Assembly (NCBI GenBank): GCA_026874595.1
Contig: CM049308.1
Location: 78,850,124-78,914,123, forward strand
Direction of reading: 5' to 3'
Origin: Sipunculus nudus
Lineage: Eukaryota; Annelida; Sipuncula; Golfingiida; Sipunculidae
DNA: 64,000 nt
Below the pieces are notes generated by a model. It made no database searches and was not told the origin of the DNA. It saw only the letters and a program-made list of their open reading frames with translations. Of the stretch, positions 23,701-35,085 are shown one piece after another. Position numbers and translations under genes: made by a program. Numbering within the stretch: the stretch's first letter is position 1; every line of letters begins with the position of its first letter.

Positions 23701-23935
23701 TGTTGCGACTCCTCGCTTTTCACCTCGGCTAATTGTGGCCACCCCTCGCTTTTTAACCTCGGCCCTTCGTTGTCACTACTCGCTTTTTCACCTCGACCCA
23801 TTTTTGCAACTCCTCGGTTTTTCACCTCGACCCCTTGTTGCCACTCCTCCCTTTTCTCACCTTGGCGGATTGTTGCCATTCCTCGCTTTTTCTTCTCGGC
23901 CCATTGTTGCCACTCGCATTTTCTCTTCTGCCGAT
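20800..23935. repeat. 34-bp minisatellite array, about 90 units, with higher-order structure
   Basis: Units approximate CCATTGTTGCCACTCCTCGC followed by TTTTTCACCTCGGC, about 34 bp in all. Variants recur in blocks: a CTCGCATTTGTACCTCGG variant appears near 21715, 22053, 22895 and 23238, and a CCATCAATGC variant near 21904, 22747 and 23087. This gives higher-order periods of about 340 and 840 bp. The + strand is pyrimidine-rich and nearly free of stop codons, so long open frames occur in all three frames; they are artefacts. The array fills intron 2 of methyltransferase copy B, where copy C has a much shorter array. Confidence 0.96.
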
Positions 23936-24349
23936 CAACCCCATTTTTTCAGGACCTGTGTTTCAAGAAGAACAAACCTTTGAGGGAGACTATCCATTTC
24001 CAAACTGCAATGCAAAAGATTCATCGATGGAACAAAGGCTTATTCAAATATTGGGTAACTATAATCAAATTATCTGTATTACAGAAAGTGGATATAGATT
24101 TTATTTGTAATGTTTATTCCATTGTTTCCGTGTGAGTTTAATGTAATTTTCATACTGAACATATCAGATATCATACATCTTCAGTATAATTGAATCATAA
24201 TACTGAAATCCTGAACTTCAATGGAATATATACTTATGTCAATCTACAATATTTTCACCAAATGGACACAACCAAACATTTCAAAATTTTACCAGCAGTT
24301 TAAAATTAAACATGACGACGAATGGGTCATTTTTATTTCTATTTTCTAG

Positions 24350-24897
24350 GCACCGGAAATCGGGTTTTGGAAGTTGGATGTGCACAAGGTCACATAAGTT
24401 TCCTCAGAGTGAATTCGTTGGAATAGACCTTGACCAAAGAAACATTCAGATCGTAACGGAGAAAGCTGTAGCCGAAGAATTGAGTAACATGGATTTCGTT
24501 GCCATGGATATGTACACGAAGCCCATTGACTGGACAGGAAGGTTAGATGTCGTCATCAGCAAGAAAACGATTCACAACTTGCCATATGTCGTAAACGGTT
24601 TGAAGGAAGTGCATCGTGTGCTGACACCTGGTGGTCGCTTTCTATTGCTGGAAGCAGCGGGGCACTCATATCGCTGATAACATTAATGATCCTGGAATTT
24701 TGTTTCGCCAGGCAGGCAGTTTATCGCATTGTATGCCTTCCTCCCTTTTTTATGAAAACGGGGACGGTGTCGGGATGACATGGGGACAAGAGAAGTTGAA
24801 TTCAGATGTGGAAGAGGCTGGTTTTGAAGTGATCTTCGAGGACAACATTTCACCAAGAGGGAGGCTAGTCGTATCCAAGCCTGCTGAGAAACCATGA
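24350..24897 (+). pseudogene. Methyltransferase copy B, last exon, two frameshifts
   Basis: The exon starts after ATTTTCTAG with codons for TGNRVLEVGCAQGH. A deletion near 24391 removes the LAMIMAKRF part and shifts the frame. The next part (SEFVGIDLDQ to LLLEAAGHSY) is open, and a 2-base deletion near 24664-24675 shifts again before NINDPG to the stop at 24897. It matches copies A and C outside these points. Confidence 0.82.
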
Positions 24898-25159
24898 ATA
24901 CCAATCCTTAATTAAAAAAATTATAAAAATACATTCAGCAATGTTTCAATATTAGAATAATCGGAAATTGAACATTTATACATTTATATATGTAAATAAT
25001 TATAACCTAAGACTTTCCTTACATTTCTGACTTTTTGCTTGATCGTATTTATGTATTTGGTTGTAATATATCAAATAACTTTAGGTTCACTATTCTAATA
25101 GTTTTCCAACAGTTGCTTCAACATTCCCCTATTGAAAATCCCCTTGAAAATAAATTGAT

Positions 25160-25845
25160 TGGCGCGACGTCTCTTTTTCCATGGGACAGAACCTAAAAGG
25201 CCTGATCAGTATACCTGAAAAGCAAATAAGCAAATTGCAGCGATTACAAAAAGCAGCGGCTCGTCTGATTTTGGCTAAAAGGAAATTTGATAGTTTAAAA
25301 GAGTGTCTAAAGACTACAGTCGCTTTCGATACGTGAGCGAATAGATCTTTTAATTGCTCTTTTAGTGTATAAAAACAAATCAGAAATACAACCATCATAC
25401 CTAAGTGAACCGATAAAGGAGAAGACCAGTAAAAGAAATCTCCGGTCAAATTTTAGATACCTGCTTTGTACTCCTTTAATTATTACCGAACCTTACGGTT
25501 AGCGTGCTTTTACGTATGCAGAGCCAACTCTTTGAAATTGAATGCCCGAAGACATTAAGACAGCTGGCTGTATTGCCATTATTAAAAAGAGATTAGAAAC
25601 GTAATATTTTAGGCGAGTGTTTAGCTAATTTTATATGCATATTTTTTATTTGTCATTCTCTTTATATACCCTGTGTTAATGTTTTCAAATGCTGTATCTT
25701 GCATGAAATGTAATAATTTATCATTGTTTTAATGTTTTGTATGTAATTTTTTGTAAGAATTCTTGATTTGTAAACCGCTGTCGAGTATCGCATTATATGT
25801 ATGGGCGGTCTAAATAATCTAATAAACTATAACTATAAAGGCCGA
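25160..25845 (+). pseudogene. 5'-truncated LINE, reverse transcriptase C-terminal remnant
   Basis: The translation contains ISKLQRLQKAAARLIL, then after a frameshift RYVSERIDLLIALLVYK, and further on PSYLSEPI and RNLRSN. These are the conserved landmarks after the RT domain of many non-LTR elements (usually LQxLQNxAARLxL...LPVxxRIxxKxLxLxYK...PxYLSxLL). At least one frameshift and several stops are present. The 3' end is the low-complexity TCTAATAAACTATAACTATA, a typical LINE tail. The element is dead and 5' truncated; the clade is not determined. Confidence 0.78.
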
Positions 25846-26599
25846 GAAAGAGCAAGAACGCCTTTTCGTACTGTCCTAAGGTTCACACATAAAGCTTCGT
25901 CTTTCTTCCCTAATACACCCGATATGGAAACCTGATTGGTCAAAAATTTAGTCCCGACATCACTTGGCCAAATCAAACAAACAAAACCATAGAAACGAAA
26001 CGAAAAAAAAAAGATTTTTATGGCCATTTTAATGTTTCTTCAAATACTTACATTCATGTTCGGTCTTTATTTCCAAGGTTATCTTGGCCGGGAAAACAAA
26101 TAGTTGCACAAAAAAGCACAGGAGATTTCGAGATGTCGTTTAAAATGTGATCCAAAACTTATGCTTAACATTGCCAGTATTATTAAAAATTCATCTACAA
26201 TCTATGTCAAATAAAAAGGAGCCATGGATGGAAGCATATGTTGTACTGATATGTCTATCAACCTATTGGTGACTGATATTCAGTGAAATGTTGAATATTC
26301 AAGAGACACTGCTACGGTCAGCAGAACAGTATTTTTATCAGGCCACTAATTATGTCATGGAATGGGCCGTGTCTTTATTTTACAGGCCTTTTGACGTAGG
26401 TTCACACTAATTATATTTTGAAAAAGAAAGGGCTGCCCTAAACCAAGTTTTATTTGATAATAAGGATTGTTCCTTCATATTCCGATAATTCATACCGGAC
26501 TTTGAAATCAGGCCCAGTCCATCTCGATATATATAGAAAACAACTATGTCACATTATAAAGACGTATATTTGAGGACTACTCACAGAATGTATTGGACT
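25846..26599. other. No gene recognised
   Basis: AT-rich spacer between the LINE remnant and the duplicated block. Short ORFs only. Confidence 0.5.
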
Positions 26600-27890
26600 C
26601 CACATCAACACTGATACATATAATTATAACATTTAGCATATTTTCCTAAAATGGCTATACTTAACTTAAAGAAGTTCCCTCCTTAGAGCTGGAAGAATAT
26701 GGCCCCTGGCCCCCCCCCCCCGGCTTCGAAACAAAGTTTATCATACAGTTTAACCAGGAACTAATTAAAATGGCGCTGTCTCTCTCTTTTTGTTGTCCTT
26801 TTTCTGCGTCTAAATTCTTTTTGACAAACGGTTGTTCAGTTTTGGGCAATATGCTTGTTTGATATAACATGCATGCACAATAACCCTCACACACGCACAA
26901 ACAAACATGTAGACATGACTGGTATCATATCATATAAACAAATATGAAACTATACTGAAGAAAGAAGTTTTCGGGATGTTCGAGTGATAATGAGGATTTA
27001 CGCATTTTCAACCACCAATGTGATTATTATTGCAGCAGTTACCGTTATCGCACAATACAGCCAAGCTAACTCCAAATCTGTTCAACAGAGGGCGCCGAGC
27101 TTGTTTGTTTGAAAATCCAGGAAACAAGCACCCAGCGACCCGATGGACTGATCTCGGTTACCCAGAGTTCAAAGATTGCGGCCAGGGGAGGATTGCAATA
27201 TATTGAGGAACAAACGGTGCCACAAAGATAAAGAGGAGGTATTTCAGACCTTTTAATTAGAGTTAATGTACAGGCATATATATCTAGCTGATCCTTGAAC
27301 ATGTAAGTAAGTATATTACTCACTATGACTAAACATGTTGGTAACGTTACATGTTTGTCTCGCCTGTCAGTCAATCCAGGAATGTTTGGTGCGATGCGAT
27401 TGAATGGGACTGCTAGTCCAAAGAGACCACTGGTCATCCATTCGAGTGTGTGCTTGTATCAGTGGCGTAGCACGCATTAACATACTTAGGGGTTGAGGTC
27501 AAGAGTAGGGGCAAAATGGGCATTACACGCAGGGCCGGATCCACAGAGTGTCGATTTGAGCATAAACACACTCGCATCACGCATGTAGGTCTATAATTAA
27601 GCATCTCTGACATATATACTTAGAATTAAAAAAATGTCACATATTACAGCCTTTGGGCGCTCCAAACTCCCACGTGACTATATGTATAAAGGTGACTTTT
27701 AAGGGACAAAGAAAATTATTTTTATGCACAGGTGAAGGGTGGGTTTGGGAAAAAGTGGGAGAGCGTGGTGAGGGATTGAATTTCTTTTAAATTACAAGAT
27801 GAAATGAGGGAATAAACACAGACATTTTCTAAATAGTATTGTATATGAAGGATAATGTTGTTATGAAAGTGACACACTTGTTAGATTCTA
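26600..27890. repeat. Duplicated intergenic block, empty-site copy of the BEL/Pao insertion region
   Basis: It matches about 9330-10208 and then 18422-18700 continuously, without the retrotransposon, and so shows the pre-insertion state near 27605. Both copies include the CCCCCCC run near 26710 (9425), the hydrophobic TTGACAAACGGTTGTTCAG stretch and the CAGGGCCGGATCCACAGAG piece. Confidence 0.82.
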
Positions 27891-28233
27891 GATACATCGA
27901 ATATTTGTTATTCAACAACATCAGCATCTACAACATCAGTAATGGTCTCAAAAATAGAGAAACAACTGCTTAAAAATTCGAAAAATTCAAGGTGGCGCAA
28001 CAGGTCTGCAGGAACTGATGAAACACTTGACGATCAATATGCATGCAAAGAATGATGCTGATCAATGCAAAATGATATACAGCGTCTTACAACTGAGAAA
28101 AAAATGTATCTGTTTCCTTATTGAGATATCATTGTGATCTTACTTCCGCTAAATTAATCATAACCTTTAACACTGCCAAAGCAACAATAAATATAATTAA
28201 ATGAGAAGTGCTGAAATGGGAATGTAAGTATTG

Positions 28234-28347
28234 GTTATAGCCCAATAAAATGTTATGCAAGCCGTGAGGTTTGCGAGGCTTGTGTCACATGATTGACACA
28301 AGCCAAGTAAATCTCATGGCTTGCTTTACATTTCATTGGGCTATAAC
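28234..28347. repeat. Imperfect 114-bp palindrome (foldback or MITE-like)
   Basis: The arms of about 55 bp start GTTATAGCCCAATAAAATGT and end ATTTCATTGGGCTATAAC, with a central GGCTTGTGTC / GACACAAGCC stem around an 8-base loop. About 85% of positions pair by eye. It could fold as a long hairpin RNA or be a small foldback element. Confidence 0.85.
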
Positions 28348-28619
28348 TGATTTGTCCCACATGCTCCGCCCCCTTGGTCGAAGGTCACGCGTGTCATTTT
28401 TTTTTGGCTACGCGCCAGTTCTTTGCCATATTTGGAAAGTCGCTATGCAACTTCACTTGCATGGTCACTTTTCATGTCCCTGTGATGCAAGCAGATTTGA
28501 ACGTACAGTTAGAACAAAGGAAAATACGCCCCGTGTGGGACAAGATGTCATTGGATCGAGGACTTTGGTAAACAGATCAATGGAAAAAAACTTATCATCC
28601 TCATGGTTTTGCGTCTCAA

Positions 28620-28908
28620 AATTGTTGTAACACTATATATTAATATCATACATCATGCGATGTATTTCAATTTAGATTGAAAGCCGAAATTCTATATAAT
28701 TTTATTACAATAAGCTTACTCCCATAACATTTATTTTTAAACTATATAAATATGGAATTAATTTTAAAGAGATTAACAAATAAGGTGCCATTCAGTTTGA
28801 TTATTTTCACCTTGGACGACTTAGGTGGCACTTGGTGTTCATTTTAATTGTCGTACGTCGCTTTCTAATCTATGAACCAGTATTGTCAAAGTATTGGTAC
28901 AGGCATTA
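28620..28908. repeat. Paralogue of 8840-9140
   Basis: It shares the TATATTAATATCATACATCA start, the TTTTCACCTTGGACG segment and the TTCTAATCTATGAACCAGTA segment with the region upstream of the BEL/Pao element. It is interrupted at 28908 by the 3.6-kb insertion and resumes at 32524. Confidence 0.8.
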
Positions 28909-29524
28909 TGGCCGCAGGATTAGAAAATGTCAATAACCTGAGATATAATGTCCCCAGAATACATTGCAGAAACTCTGATATTATGTTTTTTTGGGGCTGA
29001 GAAATTCAATTTTTGAAGTTTTAAATCTCTCCAGATGCTCATTAGCTGGGTTTTTATCAAGAATTTGGTAATATTCCCATTAGTCAAGCGGGAAAGCTGC
29101 ATATTTGAAAGAATTGTGCAAAAGATGAAAGAAGAATGAAACTTGGCATAATAATTTTCAAGACCATACTCTATATGTTCAGATATGAGGCCGAGTGAAA
29201 TTCACTATGTCTTGGTAAAAATCCAAGATGGCGGCCAAGATGGCCACCAATATATAAAATACCAATAAAGCCAGTTATATTTGTCCTAGAATGTATTGCA
29301 ATGGACTGTTTTTATGTTATTGGGGTCGAGAAATTCATTTATAAGGGTTTGAGGTCTGTATCATGAATGTGTGAATGAAGTCTGATTTTGTTGGTATTGA
29401 AATTGTACTAAAATTGCCCTTTTTACCAGCACATCTAACGGTAAAACGTATTTGTTGATTACCCTGCTGATATAAATATATTTGTTAATTTTAAGTATTT
29501 AATTAAACACTGCCTCTTTCAGTG

Positions 29525-29740
29525 TAATGAAAGGGACTATCGATTGGTAAAACGCTCGGTTCTCTTCACTTGCGGCCAAGTTTCTATCCCTGATGTTGCT
29601 ATGAGAGTGGGTTGTAGTGGTCTGTACAGAGTCGGTTGTTTTCTTCGTGTCCTCTGATTCGGTCCACTACTTTGCCATCCTACCCATAGAAAGTGCCTTG
29701 TAGTTGCTATTATAACCAGTTGTACAATCCATGTTAAAGA
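29525..29740 (+). mobile_element. Candidate tRNA-derived SINE
   Basis: GATTGGTAAAACGCTCGG resembles an A box, and CAAGTTTCTATCCCTG about 40 bases later resembles a decayed B box. A non-tRNA body with GTACAGAGTCGGTTGTTTTC and AAGTGCCTTGTAG follows. This layout suits tRNA-headed SINEs of invertebrates. No clear tail or target duplication was identified. Confidence 0.45.
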
Positions 29741-31731
29741 ATTTTTTATTTATAAGTTAATGGTTTTTTGCCCGCTTCCATACTCTTTGCTTGCATGAAG
29801 ACTCAGTACATATTTTATCTTCAAGTGCACAATGATCGAACTGAACCTTGCTCATAAGATAAAAAGAATCGATAGTAAGTTGGAATTGTGTGTGTTTTAC
29901 GAGAAGGAAAACACTCTTGTCCTGCCAAATCTAGAAGAAAATATTCAGGCACAGGTAATAAAAAATTGCTGGCAATATTACAAAGAATGCTGTAATAAAC
30001 TGTTCGGTTCAGTAATAATATTCAGAAGTAGTGTATTCTCAAAAATGTAGGCTCACTTAATGAAGCAGATGGTATGAAATACAAGTTTCCCAAGCATTCT
30101 GCAATTGGACATTAATCTGACAGGAAAAGTGTAAATGTACTGAGGTGCCAGATCTCAGAAGCTAAAAGCACAGAAGAGTTACAATCACCAAACAAGTCGA
30201 TAAAAACTCAACCAAACTTTGTACTGAATTTTTAGGTAATCAAGTGGAAGATAAAATGCATGTCTGGAACCTGAGGGTGCATTATATTTTTCTTAACCTT
30301 GTTTTGTGAATTCGACTCTCTATATCTTCCGCCTTGCTTTTCCATTTTCTGAGCATCCATCAATGAAAGTTCAGCTAGCTTGAACCTGACAGCAACGACT
30401 CATACATGTATTGAATATTCCTAACAATACATGCAGGTACTACATGAATCTACAAATGTGCATAATGTCAGCAATTAAAAGTATTTTGTTGACATAAGCA
30501 CATTATGCAAAGTTAATTTTACTGGCAACTCGTTGGCAAGGAACTAGTTCTATATCCCAAAGAAAGCATCACAACAAAGGACAGTGATAATTTACTGACA
30601 CTTGTTGGTTCTTTCATACGAACATACAGTCTAAAGTCTGCATCATCACCATATCACAAAAATAGTAATCTGCAAAAGGTATCTACATGAATATTGATCA
30701 TTTCATGCATTTATCACCATTTTACAAAGGCAGCATATAGCAACATGTTGCGCACCTCTAAATGCGTGTTGATTGAGTTTTCATGCCAACATACAGTCTG
30801 AAAGCCATCACTTCATGGCAAAAGAAGCTTAGAATCTATACAGCAAACAGGTGTGACCTTCTACATAAGCGCGTATCTTGTCATGCACGCATGTAATCTA
30901 AATAATTTATAAATAAAAGTCTTTCCTTTGAAACAGACATGATATTCAGATACATGTAACTAGTACATGTAAATTCGATTTCAGCTGAACTCTTTTATAT
31001 TTCTTAATTGCACTAGTAAATATTTGAATGTTAAGTTGATGGTAAAATATAATATCATGTTTATATTTTTAAAAATTCCTAACTATTTTTCACGGATAAA
31101 TCAAGCTCCCACTTTGATACGAGACCTATGTTTCTTTCATCTCTCATCTCTGCAAAGCAGTTAATACATTCGTTAGCATGCAAATAATGGAATATCAAAC
31201 AGAGGAAATCAGATATGAAATATTAATTTAATAAAACCTACCCCAGCAAAAAACTTTCATTTAAAGGTGCAGTATTCAAAATTTTTTTATCCGTTGGGTG
31301 TGCTGATGAAAAAGGGACTTTTAGCACGTACAATTTTAGTAGGTACACATGGCAGAATCTTTACATCTGACAGGTGTCAGCTTCTTACATCTATAGGTCT
31401 GTATCCTGCCACGCACGCATTCAGTCTGATATAAAAGTTAGAAGCAAGATAAAACTCTATATTATATGGATTGTCTGATTTATTTTATTTTAATATATAG
31501 GTTATATGGACAGTTAGTTATAATTACTCTTACAAGCCACTCTCCATGGCTCGGATGGTTGGGTTTGGTGGTATATATACAGGGGTGGAGAAAAGCGAAG
31601 GAGAAGGAGGAATTCACCCACTTTGGACAGGCCATTACAACCCACTTATAGGAACTACGTTGATTAAAAACGGGGCGCCAGTGGAGATAGCCGAGCGTTT
31701 TACTACTCGGTTGTCCATTACATTACATGAA

Positions 31732-31735
<4 letters not shown>

Positions 31736-31791
<56 letters not shown>
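31736..31791. repeat. (TA)n microsatellite
   Basis: An uninterrupted TA tract of more than 50 bp inside the 3.6-kb insertion. Confidence 0.95.
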
Positions 31792-31792
<1 letters not shown>

Positions 31793-32523
31793 GTCAGCAC
31801 AGTTTGATTTATGCCTTTGATATTTCCCAATTGCACTTACAGAGGTTTACATGAAGCTGATCGTAAAATCTAATTACATGTATGTAGGTTTAAAACATTC
31901 TAATGATAAGTGTTTACGGACATATCAAGTTCAATCCTAATTTTATTGCAGATTTCGACAGAAAAGTTTTTTTGCAATCATCACCTCTTCAAAGCAATTA
32001 CATTTGTAAGCATGCAAATAAAGGAAAATTCAAAGGAAGAATATTGCAATAAAAACTGTTCTACAATTCAAGCATCCAAATGCATGGCAAAGCAGACAAA
32101 CCTAAGCCATCAAAGGACACTTTCATTTGAATACAATCACAATGTATGATACTACTGTGCAAAACCCAACAAATAATATTTACTGTACATGTGCTAGCAA
32201 ACGAAAGCAAATCTAGGCCAATTTCAATATAAACTAAACCAGGATTCATTCAAATAGTCATTTTACAGACTTTAAACCCTTATAAATGATTTTTTCGTCC
32301 CCGAAACCATAGGAATTCTAGGACAAATATAACCGAATGTATTGATATTTTAAAATCTGGCGGCCATCTTGCCCGCCATCTTAGATTTTGACCAACATTG
32401 GGTGAATTCCGCTTGGCCCTATATCTGAAAATATTGAGTATGGTCTGGCCAACTATTATGCTAAGTTTCATGCTTCTTTCACAATTTGCACAATTTTTCT
32501 CTTAACAGCTGGACTAACCGGAT

Positions 32524-33394
32524 GATACTGATACGATATTAGACCTGTATCGTGATGTCTCTTCCATGTCGTCTCTCACGATTACCAGATTGTATTGTTG
32601 AGTGGTTGTAGTTTAAAGGCAGCTGTTCACTATACTTTTCTGTAGAACTTATGTTTCTTCTCGTTAAGGTATGCTACATGTAATGCACTGTAGCTAGATC
32701 CTGTTATTATGTCTCTTTAGTGGATGTATAAGCTTGTTCTTCTACAAACTGTTATTATACACGGAACGTGCGACAATGTCGACCAAAAAAAACCTGGTAA
32801 CCTGGGGTGGTATACTGCAAATGTGAGGAAGATGAAAGATCCCCAGTTGTAAAACGCTCCATATAACATTTATTTATTACAAATAACGGCTTTTCTTGTG
32901 TATAATCATTAATTATTATATATATCGCAATCGTACAAAATATGCTTATTTTATCTGAAAATCAACCGCTAGATCTGCCAGGTCGTCATTAAAGTTATTT
33001 TATATTCTTTCACTTGTAAAGTAAAATGTAGTTCATTTCCTCGATAGATCTTAATCCTACAGGCGCTTCTGTGCCTGGTTATCTCAGCTGCAAATGAAGG
33101 TAGGTATGGGGAGGTTCGGGGGGGGGGGGAGGGGGAGTACATTTACACGCGCTATCATTGGAGTAGACTTTATTAGCAAAGGATATCTCTCGGTACCAGT
33201 CTGAACGCTGAACGCAGTGTGATCAGAAGATCTCATCACTGGCAACTTGACGAACCAGAAAAAAAGGTTAATACAAATCTGGTTTGACAAGATGAAAAAC
33301 AGTTAGTTGTAGTTATCTTTCTTAGGAAAGATTAAACATTAGTTGCGTGGACAAGTTTCTAATATGGCTATAGTGTTATGTTCTTTACATCTAG
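32524..33394. other. Upstream region of methyltransferase copy C
   Basis: The first part matches about 9150-9330, and the part from about 32980 matches 18690-19085 upstream of copy B, including the G-run (about 33119) and the ATGTTCTT before the first exon. The promoter probably lies here, but no element is certain. Confidence 0.6.
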
Positions 33395-33603
33395 ATGGAA
33401 ACCAATGAAGAGTACAAGAGTATCGTGGAGCCCATGAAGACCAAGGAGGAGGCTGCGGCGTATGTGGCTAACACCATCAACCAGGGATTTGCCGCGGTAT
33501 GTCTAGGCCTGGGAGCACAAGTTGGTCTGTTTGACGTCCTTGAACGTATGGATGGTCCCGCCACAGTGGAAGAGATAGCGACTGCAGGGGACTTCAAGGA
33601 GAA
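33395..33603 (+). CDS. Methyltransferase copy C, exon 1
   Basis: 209 bp, intact, same length and GTGAGC donor as copy B exon 1. It encodes NEEYKSIVEPMKTKEEAAAY and VGLFDVLERMDG, the N-terminal winged-helix-like region. Confidence 0.85.
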
Positions 33604-34290
33604 GTGAGCCGTTTTTCTAACTTATCTCACATTGTAAGGTATCAAATCCATCATTAATTGCCTAACCTATACCAGCACCCCTGAATGGCACGTGGTCGTT
33701 TCCGGCTCCTTTTCCTTGATCAGAGATAAAGGAGAGCATTCGGGGTTGGTTTCATTTTCCAAGACTGTCTTGAGACTATTCGATTGCTAGGTAACCCAAG
33801 TCAGGTCCCGGGCTGTCTTTGGGGGCTCAGAGGTACAGTACTGTAAAATAAGGCCCGTTTATTAAATATTATATTATAATACGTGAATAATTACGAGAAT
33901 ACTTAAAGGTAATAATTAACCGATATAGTGACATAATATGAGTAAAATTAGCCTGCGTTGTAGAAGATTGACAGCTGCGAAGCGAGTGCAGTTGAAATTT
34001 ACAAGCAAAACAATAGCATTGCTACTTGTCGTAGTCACGGGTTGATATTCCGTTCAGTCATACATCGTCGTGGGTGAGGGAACCAATGATTTATCTGCAG
34101 GCCACGCGCACAAAAAAGACCGAAAATAACTTATTTTAATGCACATAATACTCACAAATGTTCCAGTTTAGTTTGATTGCATATCATGACCCATGCTACT
34201 TTTATGCATACCTTAATCTTACATGTAAACTCCCACATTATACACGTGAACGGAGGGCCTTGCCTCCGTGTGGCCGCCATGTATGGAGGG

Positions 34291-35085
34291 TGTTACGACC
34301 AATAATGTAATAACCGGCCCATATTGTAATAACGGCCCTTATTGTAATAAAACGATCCATATTGTAATAACCTTACCCTGGCAATACTGTCAAAAAACTG
34401 GCCCCTATTGTAATAACGACACATATTGTAATAAAAAAGACCCATATTGTAATAACCATACTCTGCCCATATTGTAATAATGGCCCATATTGAACTAATC
34501 ATACCATACCCATATTGTAATAAAAACAGGAAATGGGGAATACGGCCCATATTGTTATAACACATGTTTAAGCTCAAGAATGAATCCCAAATCTAACAGG
34601 CGATATGTCGTTTGAGAATACCTCCTAAAATGACGATCATTTTTGTTCCTGATTAGTATAACACATGCAGTCATAATGGAAACCCAGTGCTTGTCATATT
34701 TTTATGTTCACGTAAACATTCGCGTCACAGGATGTCACGATTTCTGTAGTCTAGGTAAATTTGATATGAATTTAATCATAATCTTCTAAACTTCCTTTTT
34801 TACAATATTGGTATTTTTGTCCCTTTTAACCCCCACCATGCTGATTACAGCAAAGGTGAGGAACAGTTATTACAATGTTATTAATTTATTATTACAGTAT
34901 TGGCCATTATTATAATATTAGCTGTTTTATAACAAAATTAGCCATTTCTACTACAATATTAGCCATTATGACAATATTGCACGGTTATTACAATATGGGT
35001 CGTAACAACGACCTATAATGTAATAACCGTCCCATACTGTAATTACGGCCAATATTTTAATAAAAACGACCCATACTCTTTTAAT
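34291..35085. mobile_element. Element with inverted ends and repeated CCCATATTGTAATAA motifs
   Basis: The left end, starting TGTTACGACC, and the right end, finishing GGTCGTAACA at 35007, form 26-bp inverted repeats with a few mismatches. About eleven copies of a motif close to CCCATATTGTAATAA lie on the + strand at 34291-34560. Diverged reverse copies (TTATTACAATATGGG) lie at 34860-35007, and further forward copies run on to 35085, making a second inverted junction (GGTCGTAACAACGACC). No ORF of note. Dense subterminal repeats on both strands are typical of transposase-binding ends, so a non-autonomous DNA transposon is the likely explanation. The class is unknown. Confidence 0.65.

Larger units (their letters stand above)
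19086..24897 (+). pseudogene. SAM-dependent methyltransferase copy B, disrupted multi-exon gene
   Basis: Exons: 19086-19294 (starts MET-NEEYESIVEP), 20283-20479, 23953-24054 and 24350-24897, all with GT-AG borders and matching phases up to the last exon. Exons 1 and 2 encode a helical winged-helix-like N-terminus, and the last exon encodes the Rossmann SAM-binding domain (VLEVGCAQGH). Three defects are visible against copy C. The third exon joins the start of one exon to the end of the next, so the DPVVYEHAERL segment is lost. About 19 bp are lost after the GCAQGH codons (near 24391). Two bases are lost near 24664-24675. Intron 2 contains the large minisatellite. It is most likely a pseudogene; assembly error cannot be excluded for the small indels. 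Confidence 0.82.
28909..32523. mobile_element. 3.6-kb insertion with long inverted repeats; non-autonomous or unknown element
   Basis: The flanks (up to 28908 and from 32524) are contiguous in the paralogue near 9145. About 250 bp at 29085-29355 is the diverged inverted complement of about 32266-32515. The arms share GAAAGAAG(A/C)ATGAAACTT, ACCATACTC, an AAGATGGCGG-type box and TTATATTTGTCCTAGAAT. The outer left part (28909-29085) partly repeats the arm sequence directly. No transposase was found. A 72-codon ORF (29832-30050) is unsupported. A SINE-like segment and a (TA)n tract lie inside. The exact ends and the target duplication are not clear. Confidence 0.7.

Noticed and set aside
20800-23935. 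Possible CRISPR array
   Set aside because: Units are contiguous variants of one 34-bp sequence without unique spacers, and the DNA is from an animal.
20769-24135. Long ORFs (up to 553 codons) rich in FTS, HCCHSSLFH and similar repeats
   Set aside because: They run through the 34-bp minisatellite. The unit is not a multiple of three and lacks stop codons on the + strand, so all three frames are open at once. The array lies in an intron.
29832-30050. 72-codon ORF inside the 3.6-kb insertion
   Set aside because: No recognised domain, no paralogue in the window, and this length is expected by chance in AT-rich DNA of this size.
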